From Candidatus Melainabacteria bacterium (GTDB taxonomy: Bacteria; Cyanobacteriota; Vampirovibrionia; 2-02-FULL-35-15): a DNA stretch of 10,690 nt. The translations under genes were made by a program, and so were the position numbers. Position 1 is the first letter of the stretch, and each line of letters opens with the position of its first letter. Shown here in pieces: positions 1 to 5,692 of the stretch. The DNA lies in the NCBI GenBank assembly GCA_023250175.1, contig JAHFBD010000061.1, forward strand, positions 1 to 10,690, in the 5' to 3' direction. The notes below the pieces were generated by a model. The model searched no databases and had not been told where the DNA came from. It worked only from the letters and a program-made list of their open reading frames with translations.

Positions 1-90
1 AACAGTATTTGGGAAACAAATTCTGTCTGCAACACCACCAATTTTCAATGTGGTAAATTGTGCAAGCTCAGCTTTTTCTAATATTTTCAT
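1..90 (-). CDS. murB: UDP-N-acetylenolpyruvoylglucosamine reductase MurB, N-terminal fragment (runs off the left edge)
   Basis: Thirty codons read leftward from an ATG at 90-88 and continue past position 1. The translation starts MKILEKAELAQFTTLKIGG and goes on VADRICFPNTV. The run FTTLKIGGVAD matches the N-terminal signature of MurB (usually written N-T-T/F-x-I-G-G-x-A-D), which begins its FAD-binding domain. MurB reduces UDP-GlcNAc-enolpyruvate to UDP-MurNAc in the cytoplasm, one step before MurC. An in-frame TAA lies three codons upstream, so the ATG at 90 is the only plausible start. There is no good SD close by. The gene lies 95 bases downstream of the murC stop on the same strand, as expected for a mur cluster. 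Only the first tenth or so of the protein is visible, so intactness cannot be judged. Confidence 0.85.
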   Translation of the reverse strand, partial: MKILEKAELAQFTTLKIGGVADRICFPNTV

Positions 91-185
91 TTTTAGTTAA
101 ATAGTAAAACACAGATCTTTTTATCATATTATCGGTTACTGTAGGGCTCTTAATTACTTATTCCTCCTAAGTCTCTACCTTTATA

Positions 186-1622
186 TTAATTGTTCCCAGT
201 CTTTGGGACAAGGGTTTGGGGTGAATTTAATAATTTATAGCCAGCATTTGTTATGTTTCCAGCACCCATAATTAATACGGTGTCTCCATATTTTGTAAAT
301 TTCTTTAAAAAGTCTGCAATTTCATTTATGTTACCAGGTAAATATTTGATTTTTGGTTTATTGATTTGATCTACAAGAGCTTTGCTGGATATGCCTTCTA
401 TCGGGTTACCCCTAGCAATATAAGTATCAGTAATAAAAATATAATCTTCTTGCTGACTAATTACTTCTTTAAATTCATTCCATAGATCTTGAAGTCGTTT
501 TGCCTGGTGTGGTTGTATTACTATAACCAATCTTTGTGGATTGAGTTCTTGAGCAGCCTTTATAGTTGCGGCAATTTCTGTAGGGTGGTGAGCATAGTCA
601 TCGATGATCGTAAGTTCTTGACTATATTGAAGGAATTGAAACCTTCTTTTAACACCCTCATAATTTTCTAGTGACTCTTTAATTAATTCAGGTTTAATCT
701 CTAAGAGACATCCTACAGCAGTTGCTGCAAGTGCATTTAATATATTGTGTTCACCGGGTACTTTTAGCTTTAGTGAAAATAAAAACTCTTTCTTATAATA
801 GACCTCCCAAAAATTCAGTCTTTTATTGTAATTACCACAAATAGTATTTTGTCCAGAATTACTATTTGTACTATATGAAATAATTTTAGGATTTTCTTGT
901 AAAAAATTCTTTGAAATTACTTCTTTTGCTATGGGATCTTGTGAACAGATAATTAAGCCATTGTTAGATATTGATTTATTTGCAAATTCTAAAAAAGATT
1001 GTTTAATCTCCTCAAAGCCGCCTGGATAATTTTCCAGGTGATCTTTTTCTATATTGGTTATTATTCCAATGTATGGATTACCTTTTAAAAAACTTTTATC
1101 ACTTTCATCTGCTTCAGTTACAAAATAATCACCATTTCCAACTATTACATTATTGTTGTTTGAAATAAGTATTCCTCCAAGTAATACAGAAGGATTAAAA
1201 TTGTTCTTTATAAGAAGTTCTGAAATCATTGCACTAGTTGTTGTTTTACCGTGCGTACCTGAAATAGCAATTAATTTCTTTTGATTTGTTGTTATTTCTA
1301 AAAGATCGGAACGGTGCAGAATTATTTTTTCATTTTCTTTTGCCCAAAGCAACTCTTCATTATCTTGAGCTATTGCTGTTGAATAAATTATAAAATCAGG
1401 GTTTGTTCTTTCTATGTTTGTTTTATTGTGTGGTGTCCATATTTGATCTATTCCTTCATTTATAAGGTTATTAATTAATCCTGAATTCTCCTTATCTGAG
1501 CCAGATATTTGTGAATCAGAGGTAAGATAGTACCTGGCAAGGGCACTCATTCCAATGCCACCAATACCAACAAAGTGAATTTTTTTTCCTTTAAAGTTTA
1601 ATTTTGTAGGGTCTTTAGCCAC
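186..1622 (-). CDS. murC: UDP-N-acetylmuramate--L-alanine ligase MurC
   Basis: A 478-residue cytoplasmic Mur ligase that joins L-alanine to UDP-MurNAc using ATP, the first amino-acid addition of peptidoglycan synthesis. Length is normal for the family. Visible motifs in order: the UDP-binding glycine loop GIGGIGMS at residues 19-26; the ATP loop GTHGKTTT at 122-129; EADESD at 170-175; the EKDH motif at 192-195; PGEHNILNA at 289-297; the C-terminal domain hallmarks RRFQ at 326-329 and DDYAHHP at 341-347. The start codon is GTG at 1622-1620. A TAA sits immediately before it in frame, and no other ATG, GTG or TTG occurs before the glycine loop, so the start is well fixed. The first 25 bases overlap the 3' end of rpsT in another frame and no SD is visible, which suggests translation coupled to rpsT termination. 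The next gene downstream is murB. Confidence 0.97.
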   Translation of the reverse strand: MAKDPTKLNFKGKKIHFVGIGGIGMSALARYYLTSDSQISGSDKENSGLINNLINEGIDQIWTPHNKTNIERTNPDFIIYSTAIAQDNEELLWAKENEKIILHRSDLLEITTNQKKLIAISGTHGKTTTSAMISELLIKNNFNPSVLLGGILISNNNNVIVGNGDYFVTEADESDKSFLKGNPYIGIITNIEKDHLENYPGGFEEIKQSFLEFANKSISNNGLIICSQDPIAKEVISKNFLQENPKIISYSTNSNSGQNTICGNYNKRLNFWEVYYKKEFLFSLKLKVPGEHNILNALAATAVGCLLEIKPELIKESLENYEGVKRRFQFLQYSQELTIIDDYAHHPTEIAATIKAAQELNPQRLVIVIQPHQAKRLQDLWNEFKEVISQQEDYIFITDTYIARGNPIEGISSKALVDQINKPKIKYLPGNINEIADFLKKFTKYGDTVLIMGAGNITNAGYKLLNSPQTLVPKTGNN

Positions 1623-1861
1623 TTAGATATTTTTGATTTTTTATGAGCAGCATTATTTAAATGAAGAATATTTTTTGCTGCAGCTCTATCTATTAAGGCA
1701 AAGGTACTATTTGCTACATCAACTGCGGTTTTATCTTTTTTTGTTACCAATTCAAGAATCTTTTTTAGTTGGGTTTTTATTTGAGTTCTATATGTAAGAT
1801 TCTTAAGTCTGTTTCTTTCAGAAGTTTTAACCCGTTTTATCGCAGATTTTAGTCTAGGCAT
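1598..1861 (-). CDS. rpsT: 30S ribosomal protein S20
   Basis: An 87-residue, lysine-rich protein beginning MPRLKSAIKRVKTSERNR, typical of bacterial S20, which binds 16S rRNA in the small subunit. The middle (VDVANSTFALIDRAAAKNILHLNNAAHKKS) matches the second and third helices of the family, including the usual D-x-A-A-x-K-x-x-x-H-x-N-x-A-A-x-x-K-S pattern. Length is normal. The start ATG at 1861-1859 has a good purine-rich ribosome-binding stretch (AAAAGGAAA on the minus strand, 1866-1874). It begins 21 bases after the pilin stop and its tail overlaps murC by 25 bases, so the three genes are probably one transcript. S20 is more often a single-gene unit in other bacteria. Confidence 0.97.
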   Translation of the reverse strand: MPRLKSAIKRVKTSERNRLKNLTYRTQIKTQLKKILELVTKKDKTAVDVANSTFALIDRAAAKNILHLNNAAHKKSKISKWLKTLQN

Positions 1862-1882
1862 AAGATTTCCTTTTGTATTGAA

Positions 1883-2368
1883 TTATTGAGCACCACCATT
1901 ATCAAGAGCAATAATTATATCAGGCATACCCATTATAATGCCATAACCTGCGAGGACAAAACCACCAATAGTTTCTTGTGTCTTGACTTCTTTGCTTTTG
2001 CCTAAAATAAACGGTTCAGCTAAGCTTGCATCTGGTAGATAACAAATTTCACCAGCGTTTTCAGCTTCAACCCCGTCGATTACCATCATGGGCTCGTTAG
2101 TAAAAGGATTTGTAAGATTTTTAGTTAAACCATTTTCTACTATTTCATTTGCATCTATTGGAACAATTCCTCCCATATCAACGATTGCTATTGCTATGTT
2201 AGCTCTTAGAGCTTGTACACTTGCATTAACGCTTGCATTTTTTGCTCTGTCCTGAGCTCCAATAAGATTTGGTACTGCAAGGGTAATGAGTATACCTATA
2301 ATTACGACAACAACAAGAAGTTCAATTAATGTAAATCCATGTTCGTTTCTTTGAATCTGAAATTTCAT
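1883..2368 (-). CDS. Type IV pilin / type II secretion pseudopilin-like protein
   Basis: A 161-residue protein with a class III prepilin signal. A short charged leader (MKFQIQRNEHG, residues 1-11) is followed by FTLIELLVVVVIIGILITLAVP. Prepilin peptidase would cut after Gly11, leaving Phe as N-methylated residue 1 and the invariant Glu at mature position 5. The hydrophobic stretch of residues 12-34 is the membrane and assembly helix. The rest is a predicted globular head with one cysteine (in EICYLPD) and an unfamiliar C-terminus ending in DNGGAQ. It would be an inner-membrane protein assembled into a pilus or pseudopilus; whether type IV pilus, competence or type II secretion cannot be told from the sequence. 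The SD AAGGAG (2378-2383) lies nine bases before the ATG. No prepilin peptidase, ATPase or other pilus gene is in the window; the gene leads the rpsT-murC-murB block. Confidence 0.88.
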   Translation of the reverse strand: MKFQIQRNEHGFTLIELLVVVVIIGILITLAVPNLIGAQDRAKNASVNASVQALRANIAIAIVDMGGIVPIDANEIVENGLTKNLTNPFTNEPMMVIDGVEAENAGEICYLPDASLAEPFILGKSKEVKTQETIGGFVLAGYGIIMGMPDIIIALDNGGAQ

Positions 2369-2405
2369 TTTGCTTTTCTCCTTTTTTATTAATTAGGTTT
2401 TCAAA

Positions 2406-2411
2406 TATAAT
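2406..2411 (+). promoter_or_regulatory. Candidate -10 element upstream of ndk
   Basis: A perfect TATAAT lies in the divergent gap between the pilin gene and ndk, about 60 bases before the ndk ATG. No good -35 hexamer is visible at 16-18 bases upstream, and the region is so AT-rich that a chance match is possible. The reverse strand of the same bases gives TATTAT, so it could serve the pilin gene instead. Confidence 0.33.
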
Positions 2412-2419
2412 AAAGATGC

Positions 2420-2453
2420 TTAAAATATTTTAACTCATAATTTTTTAGTTAAA
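2420..2453. repeat. Overlapping AT-rich palindromes between divergent genes
   Basis: Positions 2420-2433 form a perfect 14-base palindrome (TTAAAATATTTTAA). It overlaps a second inverted repeat, TTTAACT (2429-2435) with AGTTAAA (2447-2453) around an 11-base spacer, just before the ndk ribosome-binding site. The location between divergent genes would suit an operator, but such palindromes arise readily by chance in AT-rich DNA. Confidence 0.3.
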
Positions 2454-2470
2454 CAAGAAAGGTATAAATT

Positions 2471-2920
2471 ATGGAAAGAACATTTGTTGCTATAAAACCA
2501 GATGGTGTTCAAAGAGGGGTAATGGGGAAAGTTATCTCAAGGTTTGAAGAAAAGGGATTTAAGTTAGTAGCTATGAAATTTATGAAAGTAAGTAATGACT
2601 TAGCAGAGAAGCCCTATGGGGAGCATAAAGGTAAACCTTTTTTGTCTGGCTTGGTAAGCTTTATAACTTCAGGTCCAGTTTTAGTAATGGTATGGGAGGG
2701 CAATGGAATTATTGATACTATAAGAAAAATGATGGGTAAAACAAATCCTAAAGATGCTGAAGTTGGAACAATACGAGGAGATCTTGCTATTGATATAGGG
2801 CGAAATATAGTTCATGGTTCTGATGGTTTAGAAAGTGCAAAGCGAGAAATAAGTATATTCTTTAAAGAAGAAGAATTGGTAAATTGGGAACCGACAATAC
2901 ATAGATGGATCTACGAATAA
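2471..2920 (+). CDS. ndk: Nucleoside diphosphate kinase
   Basis: A 149-residue cytoplasmic enzyme, the usual length for bacterial Ndk, that moves the gamma-phosphate of ATP onto other nucleoside diphosphates through a phosphohistidine. The N-terminus MERTFVAIKPDGVQRG carries the conserved KPDGV (Lys9). GTIRGD (residues 99-104) and NIVHGSD (112-118) form the active site, with the phosphorylated histidine at His115. The P-Y-x-E-H-K-G-K-P-F block at residues 48-57 is also conserved. A ribosome-binding stretch AAGAAAGG (2455-2462) lies eight bases before the ATG. It is divergent from the pilin gene and appears to be transcribed alone. Nothing in the protein is unusual. Confidence 0.97.
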   Translation: MERTFVAIKPDGVQRGVMGKVISRFEEKGFKLVAMKFMKVSNDLAEKPYGEHKGKPFLSGLVSFITSGPVLVMVWEGNGIIDTIRKMMGKTNPKDAEVGTIRGDLAIDIGRNIVHGSDGLESAKREISIFFKEEELVNWEPTIHRWIYE

Positions 2921-2922
2921 TG

Positions 2923-2946
2923 TGTTACTACCTAGCTAGCGTAACA
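2923..2946 (+). terminator. Weak hairpin just after ndk
   Basis: TGTTAC (2923-2928) pairs with GTAACA (2941-2946) around a 12-base loop that itself contains the palindrome CTAGCTAG. It starts two bases after the ndk stop and is followed by a short T-rich stretch (TTTCT). The stem is short and the T-run poor, so this is only a possible terminator or 3' stabiliser. Confidence 0.35.
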
Positions 2947-3047
2947 TTTCTAAGTAAACAACTTATAAGGTAAGATTTTGTCCCCCAAATTATAAAAACT
3001 CGGTAAAATCTGGAAGATATTATACATAGCAGACTAGAAGTACTATG

Positions 3048-3095
3048 GAAAGCCGGTTTTGTGAGCATAGCGAAAAAATCGGCGGTAGGTAGAAA
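3048..3095 (+). repeat. REP-like hairpin element, copy 1 (upstream of rpsP)
   Basis: A hairpin formed by 3052-3066 and 3070-3083: outer GCCG pairs with CGGC, then one G-T pair, four T-A pairs, a bulged G, one more T-A pair, tandem G-A/A-G mismatches (3063-3064 with 3072-3073), then GC/GC around a three-base loop. Its 3' end carries GCGGTAGGTAGAAA (3082-3095), repeated exactly and inverted at 3371-3384 beyond rpsP. The two copies also share a GAAAGC- or GAAAAGC-like left edge and the TGAGC...GCGAAA core. It looks like a small dispersed palindromic repeat; no transposase is nearby. The edges are approximate. Confidence 0.65.
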
Positions 3096-3098
3096 TAA

Positions 3099-3107
3099 TG
3101 TTATAAT
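3099..3107 (+). promoter_or_regulatory. Extended -10 promoter of rpsP
   Basis: TGTTATAAT is a perfect extended -10 (TGn followed by TATAAT), 27 bases before the rpsP ATG. There is no TTGACA-like -35 at the right distance, which extended -10 promoters do not strictly need. It begins four bases after repeat copy 1, so the repeat occupies the whole upstream half of the promoter. Confidence 0.6.
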
Positions 3108-3134
3108 GATGACTCATTAAAAATGAGGTGAAAA

Positions 3135-3356
3135 ATGGTTCGTATAAGATTATCCAGAAGAGGTAAAAAGGGAGCTCCATTTTATAGAATAGTTGTAATT
3201 GATAAAGAAGCTAAAAGAAATGGTGCACCAATAGAAGAAATTGGGACTTATAATCCTGAAACCAAAGCTTTGAAATTAGATAAAACAAAAGCTGAAGCGT
3301 GGATTAAAAAAGGGGCAAAGCCTTCTTCTACAGTCGTTACCCTTTTGAAAAAATAA
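3135..3356 (+). CDS. rpsP: 30S ribosomal protein S16
   Basis: A 73-residue basic protein, slightly short for S16 (commonly about 80-90 residues) but complete. It begins MVRIRLSRRGKKGAPFYRIVV, the hallmark N-terminus of the family. It continues with G-x-Y-N-P (IEEIGTYNP, residues 34-42) and the conserved W-I-x-K-G-A-x-P-S-x-T-V block near the C-terminus. S16 helps assemble the 5' and central domains of the 30S subunit. The SD GAGGTG (3125-3130) sits four bases before the ATG. In many bacteria rpsP leads an operon with a KH-domain protein gene, rimM and trmD. Here it is alone, with the next gene on the opposite strand and a repeat on each side. Confidence 0.97.
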   Translation: MVRIRLSRRGKKGAPFYRIVVIDKEAKRNGAPIEEIGTYNPETKALKLDKTKAEAWIKKGAKPSSTVVTLLKK

Positions 3357-3370
3357 AAGCATATTTTTAG

Positions 3371-3415
3371 TTTCTACCTACCGCTCGTTTCGCACTAATG
3401 CTCAACTCGCTTTTC
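3371..3415 (-). repeat. REP-like hairpin element, copy 2 (inverted, downstream of rpsP)
   Basis: Read on the minus strand, GCGAGTTGAGC (3410-3400) faces GCGAAACGAGC (3393-3383) around a six-base loop. Seven pairs are canonical and two steps are tandem G-A/A-G mismatches, the inner one at the same place as in copy 1. It is followed by the shared GCGGTAGGTAGAAA (3384-3371). A GAAAA sits before the hairpin, matching the GAAA in copy 1. The arms differ in sequence from copy 1 while keeping the fold, as expected for diverged members of one repeat family. Confidence 0.65.
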
Positions 3416-3424
3416 AGTTCCGAC

Positions 3425-3454
3425 GCTTTTTGGTGAATAAATCACGCAAAAAGC
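3425..3454 (+). terminator. Terminator-like hairpin between convergent rpsP and the 3497-4039 gene
   Basis: GCTTTTTG (3425-3432) and GTGA (3433-3436) pair with TCAC (3442-3445) and CAAAAAGC (3447-3454), with a five-base loop and one bulged G at 3446. This gives a 12-pair stem. The plus strand continues TTATTTATAG, a poor U-tract, but the position between convergent genes fits a terminator that may act on both strands. Confidence 0.5.
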
Positions 3455-3481
3455 TTATTTATAGTTTTATATATTATAGCT

Positions 3482-3509
3482 AGGCAATAACTATTTTTAC
3501 TTATTGCTT
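3482..3509. terminator. Inverted repeat over the stop codon of the 3497-4039 gene
   Basis: GCAATAA (3484-3490) pairs perfectly with TTATTGC (3501-3507) around a ten-base loop, with two weaker pairs outside (3482-3483 with 3508-3509). The stop codon of the minus-strand gene lies in the loop. No clear U-tract follows on either strand, so a terminator role is only possible. Confidence 0.25.
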
Positions 3510-4039
3510 TCACTTGGTCCTGAAATACTAGCACCAACGACTAAGGTCCAAAGAAAAGTAGCTCCTACGCAGGATGTAAGGTTTATATAGCGAGAAAATC
3601 CCCCAAACAAGTTTTCGTTTACTCGGGTTACTGCAGCAAGTGAAGTTGTAAAAACTGATGCTGCAACTAATGGCCACATTGGTGTTTTTGTATTTTGTAA
3701 AGAGTACTCAGGACAGGGCATTATCTTAGGTGGTAATGGAGGCGGTGAGGTAGACGTAGAATCTGAGTCTTTTAAATTTGAGTAATCTTGCTCACCGCAT
3801 AAATAGGACTGAGCTGAGTTTATATCTTTATTTTTAACTTGAGCTTCTTGTTCTTCGCTTCTTACAAATGGATTTAGTTTTATTGTATTGGTGGGCAATT
3901 CGTCTATGTCTATATATGGAGTAAGTATCTTAAGTCGTTTAGTTGGATTTGTAGATAATCTTAGTGCTGAACTCCCGGAAACAACACTTTGTTTTCTGAG
4001 CTCAAGAATATGTCTTTGTTTTGAATCTTTTATATTCAT
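3497..4039 (-). CDS. Unrecognised membrane protein with polar N-terminal half and two C-terminal membrane segments
   Basis: A 180-residue protein that I do not recognise. Residues 1-98 are polar, with basic patches (KQRH, TKRLK) and then many acidic, serine and threonine residues. A proline-rich linker follows at 99-110 (PPPLPPKIMPCP). Two hydrophobic stretches come next, about 123-139 and 151-173, separated by a short loop (NENLFGGFSR), and the chain ends in a polar GPSESNK. There is no signal peptide; the N-terminal half probably lies in the cytoplasm with a membrane hairpin at the C-terminus. The start is supported by a strong SD, GGAGG (4049-4053), nine bases before the ATG, with a small inverted repeat directly upstream. 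It lies between repeat copy 2 and tldD and is divergent from tldD. Being real but lineage-restricted is the best guess; function unknown. Confidence 0.72.
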   Translation of the reverse strand: MNIKDSKQRHILELRKQSVVSGSSALRLSTNPTKRLKILTPYIDIDELPTNTIKLNPFVRSEEQEAQVKNKDINSAQSYLCGEQDYSNLKDSDSTSTSPPPLPPKIMPCPEYSLQNTKTPMWPLVAASVFTTSLAAVTRVNENLFGGFSRYINLTSCVGATFLWTLVVGASISGPSESNK

Positions 4040-4054
4040 AATTAAATACCTCCA

Positions 4055-4072
4055 GTAAATAATCGTATTTAC
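4055..4072 (-). promoter_or_regulatory. Perfect inverted repeat just upstream of the SD of the 3497-4039 gene
   Basis: GTAAATA (4055-4061) pairs with TATTTAC (4066-4072) around a four-base loop. It ends one base from the GGAGG ribosome-binding site on the minus strand. It could be an mRNA hairpin or an operator, or chance in AT-rich DNA. The rest of the gap up to 4238 is very AT-rich and shows no clear promoter on either strand. Confidence 0.3.
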
Positions 4073-4238
4073 CTAATTAGAGCTTAGTTGTAACTTATAA
4101 AAATAGATTAGTACTATATTGAATATATATAACAAAGTTAATAATTTTTTTATTATTTCAAATAGTGAATTTTCTTAATTTTCCTTTGAAATTTTAGTGA
4201 ATTAATAATAAAACAATGCTTAAATAGTTAATACTATT

Positions 4239-5609
4239 ATGAACATTAGAGACATTTTAACTAGCGTAATAAATAAATTTAAAGGCCAAGCTGATTATGT
4301 AGAAATAAGAGCTGAAAAGGGTGAACTATTTTTATTAAGTTTTCAAGGGCAAATGCTTGATAATCTTACTTCTACTACAAGTTTAAGTGGCTCGGTAAGA
4401 GTGATGTCTAAAGGTGGATGGGGATTTGTAAGTTTTAATAGTCTGGATAATTTGGAGGATAAAGTTTCACTTGCTATTCGGCAATCAAAACTTGTTGGAA
4501 AATCCGAATTAAAAATTTCAGAACCGCAAATTAAAGAAGCTATAGTAAATGTAGATGTTAAAAAAGATCCTCGAGGAATCTCATCAAAAGAAAAAAAAGA
4601 ATTATTTGAGCATTATAATTCTTTGATACTAAAGCAGTCTAATAAAATTCAATCAACACAAGTCTCATATAGAGATGAATTAAAGCGAGTATATTATATT
4701 AATTCATTTGGGAGCTATGTTGAACAGGAAAGAATGGATGTTGTTGGCAGGTTTAATGTTGTAGCAAAAGAAGATAGTAATGTTAAGCAAGCTTTTGAAA
4801 GTGTTACTAGTAGAGATTCTTATGATGTAGTCTTAAACCTTGATAAAAAAATTATTGAAACAGCAGAAAGAGCTTTAAGACAATTAAGTGCTAAGCCAGT
4901 TAAAGCGGGCAATTATACTGTTGTTCTTGATCCAAAATTAACAGGAGTCTTTATTCATGAGGCGTTTGGACATTTATCGGAAGGTGATAATGTCTATGAA
5001 AATGAGCGAATGAGAGAAATTCTGGTTCTTGGTAAAGAAGTCGCTGTACCGCAACTAACAGTGATAGATAGTGCCATAATCCCTAATTTACCAGGCTCTT
5101 ATGTCTTTGATGATGAAGGTATACCAGCGCAAAAAACGGTTTTAATTGAAAAAGGGATTTTGAGAAACAGGCTTCATGATAGAGAAACATCTGCGAAGAT
5201 GTCAGAAAATCCTACAGGTAATGGTCGTGCATTAACACCAGGATACTCACCAATACCAAGAATGACAAATACTTATGTAGATAAAGGGGATAAAAGTTTT
5301 AATGAAATGATTGCAGATATAAAAGAAGGGATATATGCTATTAGAATGTTAGGGGGCCAAACAAATGGTGAACTCTTTACATTTAGTAGTGGAGAAGCCT
5401 TTATGATTAGAAATGGACAAATTGCAGAACCTGTTTCAGATGTAACTTTAAGTGGAAATGTGTTTCATACGCTAAAAAGTATTGAAGCGGTTGGAGATGA
5501 TCTAACATTTTCTAGTGGAAGCTGTGGAAAATGTGGTCAAAATGGACTTCCTGTTGGAGTTGGTGGACCGCATATACGTATAAAAAATGTTTTAGTTGGT
5601 GGTCGATAA
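4239..5609 (+). CDS. tldD: TldD family metallopeptidase
   Basis: A 456-residue protein of the TldD/PmbA (TldE) family, slightly shorter than E. coli TldD. The zinc site HEAFGH lies at residues 240-245 (H-E-x-x-x-H, diagnostic of TldD and absent from the TldE partner), in the context FIHEAFGHLSEGD. Further family blocks are YVFDDEG (288-294), ETSAKMSENPTGNGRA (316-331), and GSCGKCGQ followed by GVGGPHIRI near the C-terminus. TldD works with TldE as a cytosolic protease that trims unfolded peptides, microcin B17-type precursors and the CcdA antitoxin in E. coli. No tldE/pmbA gene is in the window, so the partner must be elsewhere. The ATG has no visible SD; the N-terminus looks complete. It is divergent from the unknown gene at 3497-4039 and lies 83 bases before nuoL, which appears to have its own promoter. 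Confidence 0.94.
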   Translation: MNIRDILTSVINKFKGQADYVEIRAEKGELFLLSFQGQMLDNLTSTTSLSGSVRVMSKGGWGFVSFNSLDNLEDKVSLAIRQSKLVGKSELKISEPQIKEAIVNVDVKKDPRGISSKEKKELFEHYNSLILKQSNKIQSTQVSYRDELKRVYYINSFGSYVEQERMDVVGRFNVVAKEDSNVKQAFESVTSRDSYDVVLNLDKKIIETAERALRQLSAKPVKAGNYTVVLDPKLTGVFIHEAFGHLSEGDNVYENERMREILVLGKEVAVPQLTVIDSAIIPNLPGSYVFDDEGIPAQKTVLIEKGILRNRLHDRETSAKMSENPTGNGRALTPGYSPIPRMTNTYVDKGDKSFNEMIADIKEGIYAIRMLGGQTNGELFTFSSGEAFMIRNGQIAEPVSDVTLSGNVFHTLKSIEAVGDDLTFSSGSCGKCGQNGLPVGVGGPHIRIKNVLVGGR

Positions 5610-5624
5610 AATCTTGTAAGAACT

Positions 5625-5642
5625 AAATACGATATTTTTTTT
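5625..5642 (+). terminator. Possible AU-only terminator after tldD
   Basis: AAATA (5625-5629) pairs with TATTT (5633-5637) around CGA, running into an eight-T tract (5635-5642). The stem contains no G-C pair and is weak. The T-tract can also pair with an eight-A tract at 5653-5660. It lies 15 bases after the tldD stop, which suits a terminator position. Confidence 0.3.
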
Positions 5643-5675
5643 GTTATGCTTTAAAAAAAATCTTTTCTATAAAGC

Positions 5676-5681
5676 TATAAT
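5676..5681 (+). promoter_or_regulatory. Candidate -10 of nuoL giving a near-leaderless mRNA
   Basis: A perfect TATAAT ends 11 bases before the nuoL ATG. With normal spacing, transcription would start near 5688-5689, leaving only about four or five bases of 5' leader. No SD is seen before the ATG, which agrees with this. There is no TTGACA-like -35; instead an A8 tract (5653-5660) occupies that place. Confidence 0.45.
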
Positions 5682-5692
5682 CTCTCTAATAT

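Noticed and set aside
489..671. 60-codon plus-strand ORF
   Set aside because: It lies wholly inside murC on the opposite strand, has no SD and no recognisable content; a shadow of murC.
3371..3415. Copy 2 of the repeat read as the rpsP terminator
   Set aside because: The stem has mismatches, lacks a good U-tract, and its end is identical to the element upstream of rpsP, so a repeat explains it better; the 3425-3454 hairpin is the better terminator candidate.
3048..3415. CRISPR array or insertion sequence around rpsP
   Set aside because: There are only two copies, in inverted orientation, with a ribosomal protein gene between them and no transposase or spacers.
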